Source: Phytophthora quininea
Lineage: Eukaryota; Oomycota; Peronosporomycetes; Peronosporales; Peronosporaceae
Length of the DNA: 64,000 bases
Reading direction: 5' to 3'
Assembly: GCA_011947345.1 (NCBI GenBank)
Contig: JAAVTG010000538.1
Coordinates: forward strand, 434,001-498,000
Of the stretch, positions 42,790 through 52,952 are shown piece after piece (the stretch's first letter is position 1; each line of letters starts with the position of its first letter). The position numbers and the translations under genes are program-made. The notes under the pieces were generated by a model. The model saw only the letters and a program-made list of their open reading frames with translations. It did not search any database and was not told where the DNA came from.

Positions 42790-43725
42790 TTAGTTGCGTC
42801 TGCGACGGCGAACGCTGCACTTGCTGTCGCCGGCGTTCGGGGCCGGAGTTACCACAGGCGTGTCCACGGACGGAGCTTCCGTAGTAGGAGTGGAGGGAGC
42901 TTCCGTGGTAGGAGTGGACGGAGCTTCCGTAGTAGGAGTGGACGGAGCCTCGGGGGTCGAAGGGGTCTCAGCAGAGGAACCGCCAGAGCTTTGGGCCGCA
43001 GAGGAGGGAGTCTCGGGAGTCTCGGGGTTCTGGGCGGCCGAACCACCGGTCGTGGAGGATTCCGTGGCGGGGGTCTTGCTTGAGCCACCGCTGCTACCGA
43101 CAGCGAATTTGGACTTGGCACCCGTCGAAGTGGTCTTTTCAAGTGGTGCGCAGTTGATGTACACCTGCCACGACGCCGAGTGCAGCGCGATCCAGTAGAG
43201 CGTGAGTTGCGAAGAGCCAAGGCATGCGTCGTGGTCGTATGGCAGCTTGGCCGGGGCGGTGGGGAAGTTTTTGGGGCAGTCGTCGTCCTGGAACACACGA
43301 GTGTCGTCGCACCACACCTCGCAGGGGCCTTCGTGCGAGGCCGTGAAACCCTCACCAGCGCCGTGGCTCCACTCGACGAACTCCTCTGGAACGGGCTGCG
43401 CGGTCCCCTTGGGGTTCGTGTAGCCGCACTCGAGCGACCAGTCCGGGTTGCCGACCTTGGTCTTGTCCATCAGAAATTCCTTCAGCGACTTGTACTTGCT
43501 GGCACCGATGCCCTTGTTGAAGGCGGCCGTGTTGTCGGCTGGAGAACCCGAGAAGGTCCCGCTGAAGCCTGACGCCGACGACTCGATGGACCCCATGTAC
43601 TGCGTCGTGTCACCGACGAACGTGAACTCCACCTTGGGCACCGACATGTAGCCATGACCGTGCACGGTGGCTATGAGGGCGCTGGAGGCCACAATCGCCG
43701 AGAACGAAGCTTTGCTGAGAACCAT
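42790..43725 (-). CDS. LPMO-3, AA17-like
   Basis: 311 residues from the ATG at 43725 (MVLSKASFSAIV), signal peptide ending ATVHG before HGYM. Catalytic domain has FVGDTTQYMGSIESSASG, SHEGPCEVWCDD and WIALHSASWQVYINCAPLE. The linker differs from the others: it is Pro/Glu-rich with four tandem units of the type APSTPTTE, then VDTPVVTPAPNAGDS. Ends KCSVRRRRRN. Same strand as LPMO-4, 5 and 6. A strong initiator lies about 45 bp upstream. Confidence 0.9.
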   Translation of the reverse strand: MVLSKASFSAIVASSALIATVHGHGYMSVPKVEFTFVGDTTQYMGSIESSASGFSGTFSGSPADNTAAFNKGIGASKYKSLKEFLMDKTKVGNPDWSLECGYTNPKGTAQPVPEEFVEWSHGAGEGFTASHEGPCEVWCDDTRVFQDDDCPKNFPTAPAKLPYDHDACLGSSQLTLYWIALHSASWQVYINCAPLEKTTSTGAKSKFAVGSSGGSSKTPATESSTTGGSAAQNPETPETPSSAAQSSGGSSAETPSTPEAPSTPTTEAPSTPTTEAPSTPTTEAPSVDTPVVTPAPNAGDSKCSVRRRRRN

Positions 43726-43767
43726 CCTTCTGAAATTCCTGTGCTGTGAAGTCAACGCGCGTGGCTT

Positions 43768-43789
43768 GGGAGCGAATTAGAAAGTGACT
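43768..43789 (-). promoter_or_regulatory. Initiator of LPMO-3
   Basis: Minus strand reads AGTCACTTTCTAATTCGCTC, initiator plus flanking box. Confidence 0.6.
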
Positions 43790-44323
43790 GGCTCCACTCG
43801 CTGTCCGTATGATGCAGAACCAGCTCGGTGTCTATTAAATCAAGATTAGAGTTAATCGGACCGTCTGTAGAAGCTTGAGGCTCTCAAAGCGAGCCCATTG
43901 AGCGTGCCTATCATGGGATCGGCTCGTCACCCGGCGAAAGTCCACATGGAATGGGGGTAGATCGCACAATCCGCCGACATGTACGTCACTGTAAGGACAT
44001 ACTCTAGCGCCAATATTTGCTACATGTCCATATTAACCCTATGAAAATGTGCATCTGGTCCTCATCCCAACCTGAAGCAAACCGCCTCCAAGCGGATCTT
44101 GAGATCCGAGCGACATCCCGAAGGACTGACTTGACCGAGTTCGGGAAATGCAGGTGGAGCCAATTCCTCGTGTCCAAACGTGGCAGATTGTGCCATCCAT
44201 AATCATCCAAAGAAAATCTCCAAAGATGAAGAAACCAACAACCAGTTACTATGATACGCATTAGAAATCGAGGAAATCGGCAAAAACATCCAACAATTTC
44301 TGCTTCGGATAGACCGTGAGCTT
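43790..44323. other. Intergenic, LPMO-3 to LPMO-4
   Basis: About 530 bp; no feature recognised. Confidence 0.45.
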
Positions 44324-45157
44324 TTAGTCGCGGCGACGACGGACATTGCACTTGCTGGTGCTTGTAGACGGAGCCGTCGTGGTCGCGGGGGCAGTCGTAG
44401 TTGTAGTCGTAGTTGTCGCTGGGGTCGACGTTGTAGCAGGAGCTTCCGTCGTCTCAGGGGCCGTGGTAGTGCTGCTGCTGTCACTCGATCCTGCGGTGCT
44501 AGCTTTCGTGCTGGTGGTCTCAGTCGAAGTGCTGCTACCCACCGCGTACTTAGATGAGGCGCCGGTAGAGGTCGTCTTTTCCAGAGCTGCGCAGTTCGTG
44601 TATACTTGCCACGTCGACGAGTGTAGCGCCAACCAGTAGAACGTCAGGCGACTGGCGCCTAGACACGCATCGTGGTCGTACGGGACTTTAGCAGGGGCTG
44701 TCGTGTAGTGAGCAGCGCAGTCATCGTCCTGGAACACACGAGTGTCGTCGCACCAGACTTCGCACGGGCCTTCGTGCGACGCCGTGAAACCCTCGGAATC
44801 CGAGTGAGCCCATTCGACGTACGTGGCAGGAAGCGGCTGCGCAGTTTCGTCCGGGTTGGTGTAGCCGCACTCCTTGGTGTAGCTCGAGGACGTGAGTTGG
44901 CCCAAATCCGTCACCAGCTCCTTCAACGACGTGTACTTGCTCGTCCCGAAAGCTTTCGTAAAGGCCGCCGTGTTATCGGCCGGGGATCCGCTGAAAGATC
45001 CGCTCCAGCCCGTGGCCGACGACTCGATCGTGGCCATGAACTGCGTCGTGTCGCCCACAAAAGTGAACTCGACCTTGGGCACAGACATGTAGCCGTGGGC
45101 GTTCACCGTCGCGGCCAATGTGGCGGCGGCCGTCAACGTAGCGAAGGAAGACTTCAT
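44324..45157 (-). CDS. LPMO-4, AA17-like
   Basis: 277 residues from the ATG at 45157 (MKSSFATLTAAATLAATVNA, then HGYM); the frame is open further upstream but without promoter support. Catalytic domain resembles LPMO-3 in its start (SVPKVEFTFVGDTTQF) and LPMO-2 in its middle (EWAHSDSEGFTASHEGPCEV), a mosaic look. Short Thr/Ala-rich linker; ends KCNVRRRRD. Confidence 0.9.
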   Translation of the reverse strand: MKSSFATLTAAATLAATVNAHGYMSVPKVEFTFVGDTTQFMATIESSATGWSGSFSGSPADNTAAFTKAFGTSKYTSLKELVTDLGQLTSSSYTKECGYTNPDETAQPLPATYVEWAHSDSEGFTASHEGPCEVWCDDTRVFQDDDCAAHYTTAPAKVPYDHDACLGASRLTFYWLALHSSTWQVYTNCAALEKTTSTGASSKYAVGSSTSTETTSTKASTAGSSDSSSTTTAPETTEAPATTSTPATTTTTTTTAPATTTAPSTSTSKCNVRRRRD

Positions 45158-45190
45158 GCTGTTAGATGTAGACGAACTGTGTTGGGCCAC

Positions 45191-45211
45191 CGAGCAAAAT
45201 GGAATGTGAAC
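45191..45211 (-). promoter_or_regulatory. Initiator of LPMO-4
   Basis: Minus strand reads GTTCACATTCCATTTTGCTC, about 35 bp before the ATG. Confidence 0.55.
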
Positions 45212-46490
45212 GAAATGATACTGCAGACAGCGAGGGCAAAACGTAGAGCTGCCTTCCGTGCCATCCATCACGACACGGCCCGGTCGCGAATAGCCACGCG
45301 AACAGCAAAGCAGTGTCGTGATAGTGGCGGCATTTGATTAACGGGTCTGGTGGCGGGATCCACGCATTGTTATCGAAAAGTGCTTTCGGTGCACAATTTG
45401 TGGGGCCCCGGCACTTTGACAGTCGCCGCGCGTCTCGGCTGGGTCGATGGTCCGCCATGTGGTGCGGCGGAAGTGCACAATGGACGGCCATGTAAAGAAG
45501 CGGGTGCGTGGCTGATGTGCTGGCGGTGTGTTGAGGTCCGCTCAATGCCGTAGGGTCGAAACCCTGAGGGAATCGACGTGACATCGCAGACCAGGTGAGC
45601 CACGCCCAACTGGTGCCGCGGAATGCTAAGCGTGGCAAGCTGTGCGGGTGCTGGTAACAGGTCACGCGACGGGGCCGGGACACCCCGGATTCCTCCGATG
45701 AAGGCGATGTCCCCGTGTCTTTGGAAGTGTATGAATGAACAGTATCCGGCGACTGTAGCTGGGCTTGCTTGCCAAGCAGTGGGAAGCTCGCGCTGCTGTG
45801 GTGTGCATGCTCAGCCTTTGGAGCCTCGTTGTTTACCAGCAACGGCGGACGATCGAAGAAGCTCTCTACAACAATCTTGTTTGGATGGCGATAGAAGTGT
45901 CCCCGCGAGATTAACGCTGGCGCAGCGGAGCGCAGGTGCTGCTGCGGAACGGAGACCGTCGCGCGAACTCAACATCTTACGTCAGTCGACACGAAGCTTT
46001 GGGTGGTGGTCATTGCAGCGTTGTCCACCTCCGTTCAATATCGCCACGACAGCTTTCCGTTTATACTGTACCGGTAACGTCGAGATTTGGCGACGAGACG
46101 TCCGAGGCAAACGCTAGAGCCGCAATGCTTGACATGTGGACCATCGTGCTTCCACCCGCTCAAAGATTTTGAGCTGGTGGTGCACGTTGCTAGTCGCAGA
46201 CCACCACGCCACTCACTTTCGTAGCGTGGAGCTTCAGTTGCGTGGACAGCCGAGTTCACGCCAAGCTGCTACAAATATATAGAACGTGTATGTACAGTCA
46301 CCACGCGACTTGATGACGAGTCCTGCGGCAAAGTAATCTCCGCTCTGAAAAATCATCTCGGAGATGCTACACGAGGGGAACCCACGCAAGCGTAAAGGTC
46401 TCTCGGGACGAAGGACGAACGTAAAACATGTTAGCCTCAACTTGAGGGGACACGGAAGTGCCCGGCACTACAGTAAACTACCGGAACACG
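45212..46490. other. Intergenic, LPMO-4 to LPMO-5
   Basis: 1.28 kb, the largest gap inside the cluster. A 226-codon minus-strand frame reaches 45842 but shows no domain, signal peptide or promoter. No gene supported. Confidence 0.45.
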
Positions 46491-47342
46491 CTAACTCGAA
46501 CTCTTGGGCGATACGTTTCCACTTGCGTAGCTGCTGCCATCCAGTTCGCCAAAGTCCAGCGACGAGTTGGTCACAGACGCAGCGTCTTCAGTGTCGCTGC
46601 TGCTGGCAATCTCCAGCGATTCGCAATCCTCGTCACTGCTAGCGATGCCCAAAGATCCGCAGTCCGATTCGGCAACGTCTAACGACCCGCAGTCGTCCGC
46701 TTCGTCAGCTACCGAGGCCATTAGAGTAGCTGTTGGGGCCGTCGTAGAGCTCTCACTGCCAGTCATCACGATATCCGCACACGTCGGGTACGTCTGGTTG
46801 GCCAGGTCCGAGTGCCAGTAGAACTGCAGCGCACAGGCGCCGGCCGTGCCGCACCCCGTCACGCTCGACGGGATTGTGGCCTTGGTGCTGGTGGCCTCGT
46901 TCGAGTTCTGGGCGAACGGGTCGATGGTCAGCAGCTTCGCCACCGATTCGTACGTGATGGTGCCGCTGCTGTCGGTGTTGGGTTTGACGACGCTGAGCAC
47001 CATGGTGCCGGGGTGCGGCGCCTGGATGACCCACTCGACGTCGAAGGGTGTGCCGGCCGTGAGCTGCGTGACGGTGTTGTTGGACTCGTAGACGGTTCCT
47101 CTGCATCCGTTCAGGATGTTGAAGGTTTTGGCTGGAGGCTCGTCCTGCTGCTGCAGTCTACCGCTGAGGAGTTCGACGGGCGAGTACTGCAGCTCTTGGT
47201 CGCCGGCACCGCGAAGGGCTCCGCAGTCGGCTCGGTACTGTTGCGAGATGGGTCTCGGCGTGGGTTTGGTCATTTGGCCGTGCGCGTCGACGGAGGAAAG
47301 CAGCGCGACGGTCGCGATGACGGCAAGCGTACGCGAAGACAT
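46491..47342 (-). CDS. LPMO-5, HGQM-type copper oxygenase-like protein with acidic CGSLD tail
   Basis: 283 residues. Signal peptide MSSRTLAVIATVALLSSVDA, then HGQM. The fold differs from AA17: CRGTVYESNN, WVIQAPHPGTM (His likely the second copper ligand) and CALQFYWHSDLANQTYPTCADI, which resembles the C-terminal strand of chitin-binding type-4/AA10-AA15-like LPMOs. About 555 bp of its catalytic DNA is practically identical to LPMO-7, but promoter, signal peptide start and tail are different. The tail is acidic, with imperfect CGSLDVA-type repeats and an SSLDFGELDGSSY end, matching the tail of its neighbour LPMO-6, not that of LPMO-7. No Lys-Cys-Arg-Arg terminus. Confidence 0.85.
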   Translation of the reverse strand: MSSRTLAVIATVALLSSVDAHGQMTKPTPRPISQQYRADCGALRGAGDQELQYSPVELLSGRLQQQDEPPAKTFNILNGCRGTVYESNNTVTQLTAGTPFDVEWVIQAPHPGTMVLSVVKPNTDSSGTITYESVAKLLTIDPFAQNSNEATSTKATIPSSVTGCGTAGACALQFYWHSDLANQTYPTCADIVMTGSESSTTAPTATLMASVADEADDCGSLDVAESDCGSLGIASSDEDCESLEIASSSDTEDAASVTNSSLDFGELDGSSYASGNVSPKSSS

Positions 47343-47591
47343 GGGCGGCGGTGACTGGCGGGGAGAAGATTAAATAATGTCGATGCAGTACTTCGCGAAA
47401 GAAGAGTGGTGTGCTTCTACCGAACAAGGAGACTGGGCTTCACCTTTCGAATCGATAGCCACCATAGGCTTTGGATGGCGCTGCCTGGAAGACAAGATTT
47501 GAATAGTGGTCACGGCCATACACGTACATTGGTCAAACATGTTATACACGACACTGCTTCGTTCGACGAATAAAATGTGGTGTCGTCCGCT

Positions 47592-48638
47592 CTAGAGGTT
47601 TTGCTGCTGCGGCTGGACCTTGCCGCTCTTGTAATTGCTGTCGTCGACGTTACCAAAGTTCAGGGACGACTCGGACGCAGGGGCGGCTTCGTCACTTCCA
47701 GCAACATCCAGCGAGCCACACTCCGAGTCGTCGCTGCCGGCGATATCAAGCGAACCGCAGTCCGAGTCTGCAGTGTCGGCATCGCCGCCGATCTGGCTGT
47801 TGGCGCTACCAGCAACGTCGAGTGAACCACAGTCTGATTCATCACTACCAGCGATATCTAGCGAACCGCATTCGGAATCGTCAATACTGCCCGAAACCGG
47901 AGCATCGGTGGTGGCGATCGGTGCCGGAGTGGGCAGGTACGTGGTTGACGGGGTAGATGTCGTAGCCGACGGTGCCGAAGCTGTGACGGTCGGGGTGGTG
48001 CTTTGAGAGCCACTACTGGTCGAGTTTGACGAAGGCGAAGCACTGCCGCCTTCGAGCGCAGCGCAGTTCACATACACTTGCCAGGTGGACGAGTGCAACG
48101 CCAGCCAGTAGAACGTCAAGCGGCTCGAGCCAGAGCACGATGCTTGGTCGAAGGGCATCTTCGCCGGGGCGGTGGTGAAGTGAGCAGCGCAATCGTCGTC
48201 GTGGAAAACCTTGGTGTCGTCGCACCAGGCCTCGCAAGGCCCTTCATGGGACGACGTGAAACCCTCGGTGTCCGAGTGCGTCCACTCGATCTGGTCGGGG
48301 ATCGGTTGCGGCGTCTCGTTTGGGTCGGTGAGACCGCACTTGATGTTGGCTCCCGAGGCCACGATTTGACCCTTAGCAGTGACGAATTCCTTGAGCGACG
48401 AGTACTTGCTGGAGTTGAAGGCCGCGGAGAAAGCTGCCGTGTTTTCTGCCGGTGAGCCGCTGAAGGAGCCGCTAAAACCCGAGGCGCTGGACTCGATCGT
48501 CGCGACGAACTGCGTCTTATCCACGTCAGTCGGGAAGCTCACCTGCGGTTTGCAGAGGTAGCCATGTGCGTTGGCCCCACCGAAAAGCAAAGCGACAGCG
48601 CCGATCACGGTGGTGTAGTGCGTCTTGGAGCTCACCAT
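47592..48638 (-). CDS. LPMO-6, AA17-like with acidic CGSLD repeats
   Basis: 348 residues. Signal peptide to GGANA, then HGYL. AA17-like catalytic domain: IESSASGFSGSFSGSPAENT, SHEGPCEAWCDDTKVFHDDDC, WLALHSSTWQVYVNCAALE. A Ser/Thr/Pro linker leads to four repeats of about 12-22 residues with the core ECGSLDIAGSD or DCGSLDVAGS, then SSLNFGNVDDSNYKSGKV. The odd Cys in each repeat is unusual for an extracellular linker. The end is not basic. Initiator-like CGCTCACAACGCAATTTGC lies about 40 bp upstream on the minus strand (about 48676-48694). Confidence 0.88.
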   Translation of the reverse strand: MVSSKTHYTTVIGAVALLFGGANAHGYLCKPQVSFPTDVDKTQFVATIESSASGFSGSFSGSPAENTAAFSAAFNSSKYSSLKEFVTAKGQIVASGANIKCGLTDPNETPQPIPDQIEWTHSDTEGFTSSHEGPCEAWCDDTKVFHDDDCAAHFTTAPAKMPFDQASCSGSSRLTFYWLALHSSTWQVYVNCAALEGGSASPSSNSTSSGSQSTTPTVTASAPSATTSTPSTTYLPTPAPIATTDAPVSGSIDDSECGSLDIAGSDESDCGSLDVAGSANSQIGGDADTADSDCGSLDIAGSDDSECGSLDVAGSDEAAPASESSLNFGNVDDSNYKSGKVQPQQQNL

Positions 48639-48694
48639 GTTGTGTCTCTAGATTTATCGTGTGGACTCGAATGAGCAAATTGCGTTGTGAGCGT

Positions 48695-49439
48695 GGCGAG
48701 TGGAGACTTCCAACGGAAACGATGTGGTTTCCAGATACATGATGCTCCTCTTAGGGGCAGAACTCGAACAGCAGGACGCACGAAGGAATCGCCCTCGGAA
48801 AGTCGCGAGTGCGCACCGTTCACTGGCAGCAGGTGGGCACCACGCTCTTGGTCAGCTGCGTGGTCGGCCGTTGAAAGCGTTCTGATTTCACTGACAAGAA
48901 ACCGCGTATGTTTGGCTATCCAGGCGATCATTTCCTTAGAGATACAAGTACTGTTCATGTAGTTAGCACTTTCGCCAGCCGGCGTGAAGGCGATATTCGA
49001 CGACCGGATGGGGACAAACGCATGTGCTGGCTGGAAGCGAATTTCGGCGTGCGGTGCCGGTCATGAGCTTCATTCAGGTCAGTGGCAACCTTCCCGACTT
49101 AGGCGTCGCTTGCTGAACACCGATCACTTGAATGGCGCCGACTGCAGTTTGTCGGCTTGAAGGCAAGCTCCCGGACGGTTATGACGTTCAGTTGAGGCCT
49201 TTCGTGGACGAGTGGAGTTGGTGCCATCCAGGTCAGCTCGGTTCGGCGCGTTGTGTTCCGGCAAAACAGTGAGCGCGTCCGCCTCACCAGCCGATAGAAA
49301 ACTCTCTCGCGCTCAAGTGGCTAGTGACCAGATGCGGCCTGCCTCAAGGCGCGGCCGAAGCACGCAACGGATAGAGATGGCAAGCTCTTTACGACAAGAT
49401 CACTAGAATCTGGTCGAACAGTGGGAAACCTCATTAGGA
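48695..49439. other. Divergent intergenic, LPMO-6 / LPMO-7
   Basis: About 745 bp shared upstream region of two divergent LPMO genes. No coding feature; an initiator at each side. Confidence 0.45.
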
Positions 49440-49460
49440 TTCACTTACCAATTTGCTTCC
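49440..49460 (+). promoter_or_regulatory. Initiator of LPMO-7
   Basis: TTCACTTACCAATTTGCTTC, strong match, about 25 bp before the ATG at 49483. Confidence 0.65.
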
Positions 49461-49482
49461 TCCCGCAAAGAAACCAACCACC

Positions 49483-50325
49483 ATGAAGCTCAGCATCTCG
49501 TCCGCTCTAGCTGCTGTCGCCACCGTCGCGCTGCTTTCCTCCGTCGACGCGCACGGTCAAATGACCAAACCCACGCCGAGACCCATCTCGCAACAGTACC
49601 GAGCCGACTGCGGAGCCCTTCGCGGTGCCGGCGACCAAGAGCTGCAGTACTCGCCCGTCGAACTCCTCAGCGGTAGACTGCAGCAGCAGGACGAGCCTCC
49701 AGCCAAAACCTTCAACATCCTGAACGGATGCAGAGGAACCGTCTACGAGTCCAACAACACCGTCACGCAGCTCACGGCCGGCACACCCTTCGACGTCGAG
49801 TGGGTCATCCAGGCGCCGCACCCCGGCACCATGGTGCTCAGCGTCGTCAAACCCAACACCGACAGCAGCGGCACCATCACGTACGAATCGGTGGCGAAGC
49901 TGCTGACCATCGACCCGTTCGCCCAGAACTCGAACGAGGCCACCAGCACCAAGGCCACAATCCCGTCGAGCGTGACGGGGTGCGGCACGGCCGGCGCCTG
50001 TGCGCTGCAGTTCTACTGGCACTCGGACCTGGCCAACCAGACGTACCCGACGTGTGCGGATATCGTGGTGGCTGGCAGTGGTGGAGGTGCCAGCAGCCAA
50101 GCGGGGAGCAACAGTCCGAGTACTACGACGGCCACACCGGCGACTACATCTACCAGCTCTCCGTCGACGAATTCGCCACAGCCAACGACCACCCCGGAGA
50201 CGAAAACTCCGAAAACAACGACAGCCACCCCGTCGTCGGCTTCTACGGCAGGCGAAGCGGATACTTCATCTCCATCGGCAAAGTGCACTCGCCGACAACG
50301 TCGACTGGTCAAGGCCCGAGACTGA
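49483..50325 (+). CDS. LPMO-7, HGQM-type copper oxygenase-like protein
   Basis: 280 residues from the ATG at 49483 (MKLSISSALAAV), signal peptide ending SSVDA before HGQM. Catalytic domain identical in protein sequence to LPMO-5 through TYPTCADIV: putative brace residues His1 and the His of QAPHPG, and the CALQFYWHS strand. After that point it parts from LPMO-5: a Ser/Thr/Pro linker and the basic end KCTRRQRRLVKARD. It therefore shares its tail type with the AA17-like genes while having a different catalytic fold. Confidence 0.86.
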   Translation: MKLSISSALAAVATVALLSSVDAHGQMTKPTPRPISQQYRADCGALRGAGDQELQYSPVELLSGRLQQQDEPPAKTFNILNGCRGTVYESNNTVTQLTAGTPFDVEWVIQAPHPGTMVLSVVKPNTDSSGTITYESVAKLLTIDPFAQNSNEATSTKATIPSSVTGCGTAGACALQFYWHSDLANQTYPTCADIVVAGSGGGASSQAGSNSPSTTTATPATTSTSSPSTNSPQPTTTPETKTPKTTTATPSSASTAGEADTSSPSAKCTRRQRRLVKARD

Positions 50326-50920
50326 GGTCGTCGCGACTAGAGTAGAGGGGTGGTTATTGTTGCTTGTCGATTTAGCGTAACAAGTCTGAAGTTTTCTCGT
50401 TGTTCGTTGATACCTTTCTGTTTCTGTTTTGCTCGACGGTCCAACGACCCCGTAAGATAGCCACGGCACAGCAGCCGACTGTCAACAACAATGCACCAGC
50501 GATTCGAGTCCAGCTGGATGGCTGCGAGCACCTCTGAGACTTCTGTGTCTGGCACCCGCGGAAGTGCGTCCTCTACGTGCCAATGCCGCCGCCGAGGTCA
50601 GCCGAAGCAGCTGCTGGTCGATCGCAAAGAAACCTCGTGATGACCGAGCAGCACCGACGGCACGTGTGATCCAAAGCACAACTCGAATGTAACTGCGGGT
50701 TTCCGTGGAGATGCTGGCAGCCTTAGGCTTAAGTTCACAGTCTACGGGCTTGCCTCCCTCACCGTCAAGTTCAAATCTGTGCCGGGGAGAGCTTCTTGTC
50801 GTCAAGTCTTGCGCAGTCTCCAGTCGCTGTAGACCAGCGGATCGGTTCTGCGCCAGCTGGAGCTGTAGAAGTCCGTCGTCGACATGATGTTGCCGTTGAC
50901 AGGCGACTTGGGCCCCGATC
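50326..50920. other. Intergenic, LPMO-7 to LPMO-8
   Basis: About 600 bp. Some open frames, none with a domain. Confidence 0.45.
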
Positions 50921-50940
50921 TTCATTTCACCATTTGCGCT
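50921..50940 (+). promoter_or_regulatory. Initiator of LPMO-8
   Basis: TTCATTTCACCATTTGCGCT is a textbook initiator with flanking box, about 20 bp before the ATG at 50958; it rules out the longer upstream frame. Confidence 0.65.
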
Positions 50941-50957
50941 CAAACCCTTCAGCAGCA

Positions 50958-51947
50958 ATGAAGCCTGCCGTGTTCTGCTCCATCGCCGCCACAGCGCTGA
51001 TGTTGGGCGCCACCGTAGACGCCCACGGCCAAATGCTGGTGCCGTCGTACCGCCCCATCACTGCCAAGTACCGCGAGGACTGCCTGTACGGCCTCAAGGG
51101 TGCCGGCGACGACGAGCTGCAGTGGGCCCCGATCGAGAACCTGAGCCAGCGTGGCCAGGCCGACCAACCCGCCGCTGCCACCTTTGACATGTACAACGGC
51201 TGCCGTGGCCTGGTCTACGAGACCGAGAACAACGTGACGGAGATCGAGGCCGGCGTCGAGTTCGATGTCGAGTACTACATCCAGGCGCCGCACCCGGGCT
51301 ACATGTACCTGAGCATCGTCAAGCCCAGCACCGATTCGACCGGCAAAATCACGTACAATCGCGACACGGAGATCGCGTACTTCGACGACTTTGCCAACTC
51401 GGCCGGCACGTTCACTGTTACTGCCACCATCCCGACCAACGTGACAGGCTGCGAGAACGCCGGCGACTGTGCACTGCAGTTTTACTGGCACTCGGACATT
51501 GCCAACCAGACCTACCCGACGTGCGCCGACATCACGATCCCTGGCAGTGGAGCTGGCAGCTCAACGGCGACCACAACGACGACGCCTTCGTCGGCTTCGT
51601 CGACCGGTACGACGACCACCAAGACAACTGCTCCAACCACCACCACTGACGACTCTGAGTCTGCATCTGCGTCGGCTTCGTCGACCACAACGAAGACTAC
51701 CACCGCCCCGACCACCGCCACCACCGACGACTCGGAGGCAGCCGGCGAGGCCAGTTATGAAGCAGTATCCACGGACGCCTCTGCTGACACGACTACGACT
51801 ACTTCGTCGGATGGCACTACGGCAGCATCTAGCGATGATACCACCACCACGACCGAAGCCCCGGTTGCTACAACGTCTGCGCCTAGCACCGCAACAACCT
51901 CCACGGACAAGTGCTCGGTGCGCCGTAGTCGCCGAATGCGTCAGTAG
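50958..51947 (+). CDS. LPMO-8, HGQM-type copper oxygenase-like protein
   Basis: 329 residues. Signal peptide MKPAVFCSIAATALMLGATVDA, then HGQM. A diverged paralog of LPMO-5/7: YRPITAKYREDC, CRGLVYETENNVT, YYIQAPHPGYMYLSIVKPSTDS and CALQFYWHSDIANQTYPTCADI are kept, fixing the family core motifs. The linker of about 130 residues is rich in Thr, Ser and acidic DDSE repeats. Ends KCSVRRSRRMRQ. Confidence 0.87.
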   Translation: MKPAVFCSIAATALMLGATVDAHGQMLVPSYRPITAKYREDCLYGLKGAGDDELQWAPIENLSQRGQADQPAAATFDMYNGCRGLVYETENNVTEIEAGVEFDVEYYIQAPHPGYMYLSIVKPSTDSTGKITYNRDTEIAYFDDFANSAGTFTVTATIPTNVTGCENAGDCALQFYWHSDIANQTYPTCADITIPGSGAGSSTATTTTTPSSASSTGTTTTKTTAPTTTTDDSESASASASSTTTKTTTAPTTATTDDSEAAGEASYEAVSTDASADTTTTTSSDGTTAASSDDTTTTTEAPVATTSAPSTATTSTDKCSVRRSRRMRQ

Positions 51948-52952
51948 AAAAAGTGTCTCGAGGCCCTTCATTCGTAAGGAGATAGCAAACGTCGAGTGCG
52001 TGTGAGTGTTGTACAGAGTTGGAAGCAGCGAAAAGCTTCTGGACAATATAGTTCGTGTGTCATCGTTAGCTATACTCAACGTCTTTCAATGGAAACTCCT
52101 TAATGGTTTCGTTGTGGAAGAAGCCATTATCCATTTCAGTTGGTCAGAAGAAGATCAATCATGGTAATGGGATTCTACAGCTCAGCTGTGTAATCGTCAA
52201 ACAGCCCCGATCCGTCATCTCCAACACCGCTTCAACTATCGGTATTGATTGTCAGGATAGAATTTGGTGGTGGTGTCATTTACATCGTTTTCATACTTTT
52301 GGAAGCGGAGAAGGAGTTCGAACTCTCGTTCGTTGCACGATTTTTTATTCCCAGGAGGATGTACGCAGCTTTTGGATTTTCACTTGAGGAAGACCTCCAC
52401 CCTTGCTCGAATGAATGGTTGGGCTGCGAAGCTTGCCTAGGACGCAGCCTGCAACGTTGTGAAGGGAGATGTCCAAAGGAATCACCACGCGAGATAATAC
52501 TTTTACCAACGAATGCTACCTTACGATTCACTGCGATAGCCATGAAGTCCCAACCAGCGATGTGCACGATCGACAAGCAGTCAGCAGAAGAGTTGAGCTT
52601 CTATCTCAGAAATCAATTGTGATTCTCTCCTGTATCAACCTACTTGGGCCGATTGGGTTCGGCAGGCCAGTAAAGGTAGATTCAACCACCCCTTACGGGC
52701 CACACGCAGGCAAAGTAACTACGTGCAGCTCAATTACGAGGAAGCATCGAACCGAGTCGCTGCTTGAACGGACTTGGCGCTTGGTATCGTGTCTCCATCG
52801 AGCGTGCTCAACTACTAAAAACCTTTTCGTTAATCAACGACTCGTCTGTCAAAATGTAGGTTGCAATCCTACGGTTCACGGTGGAGGTATCAAGTGACTC
52901 CCTCCTGCCAGTCGCGAAAAAGCGGAAGAGGAAGCGTAAGGTCTACAACCCC
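51948..52952. other. Intergenic before the receptor-like kinase
   Basis: 1 kb. A 5' exon with the missing signal peptide of the kinase may lie here, but no convincing donor/acceptor pair was found. Confidence 0.4.

Noticed and set aside
45162..45842. 226-codon minus-strand frame between LPMO-4 and LPMO-5
   Set aside because: No domain, signal peptide or promoter; it overlaps the LPMO-4 promoter and start.
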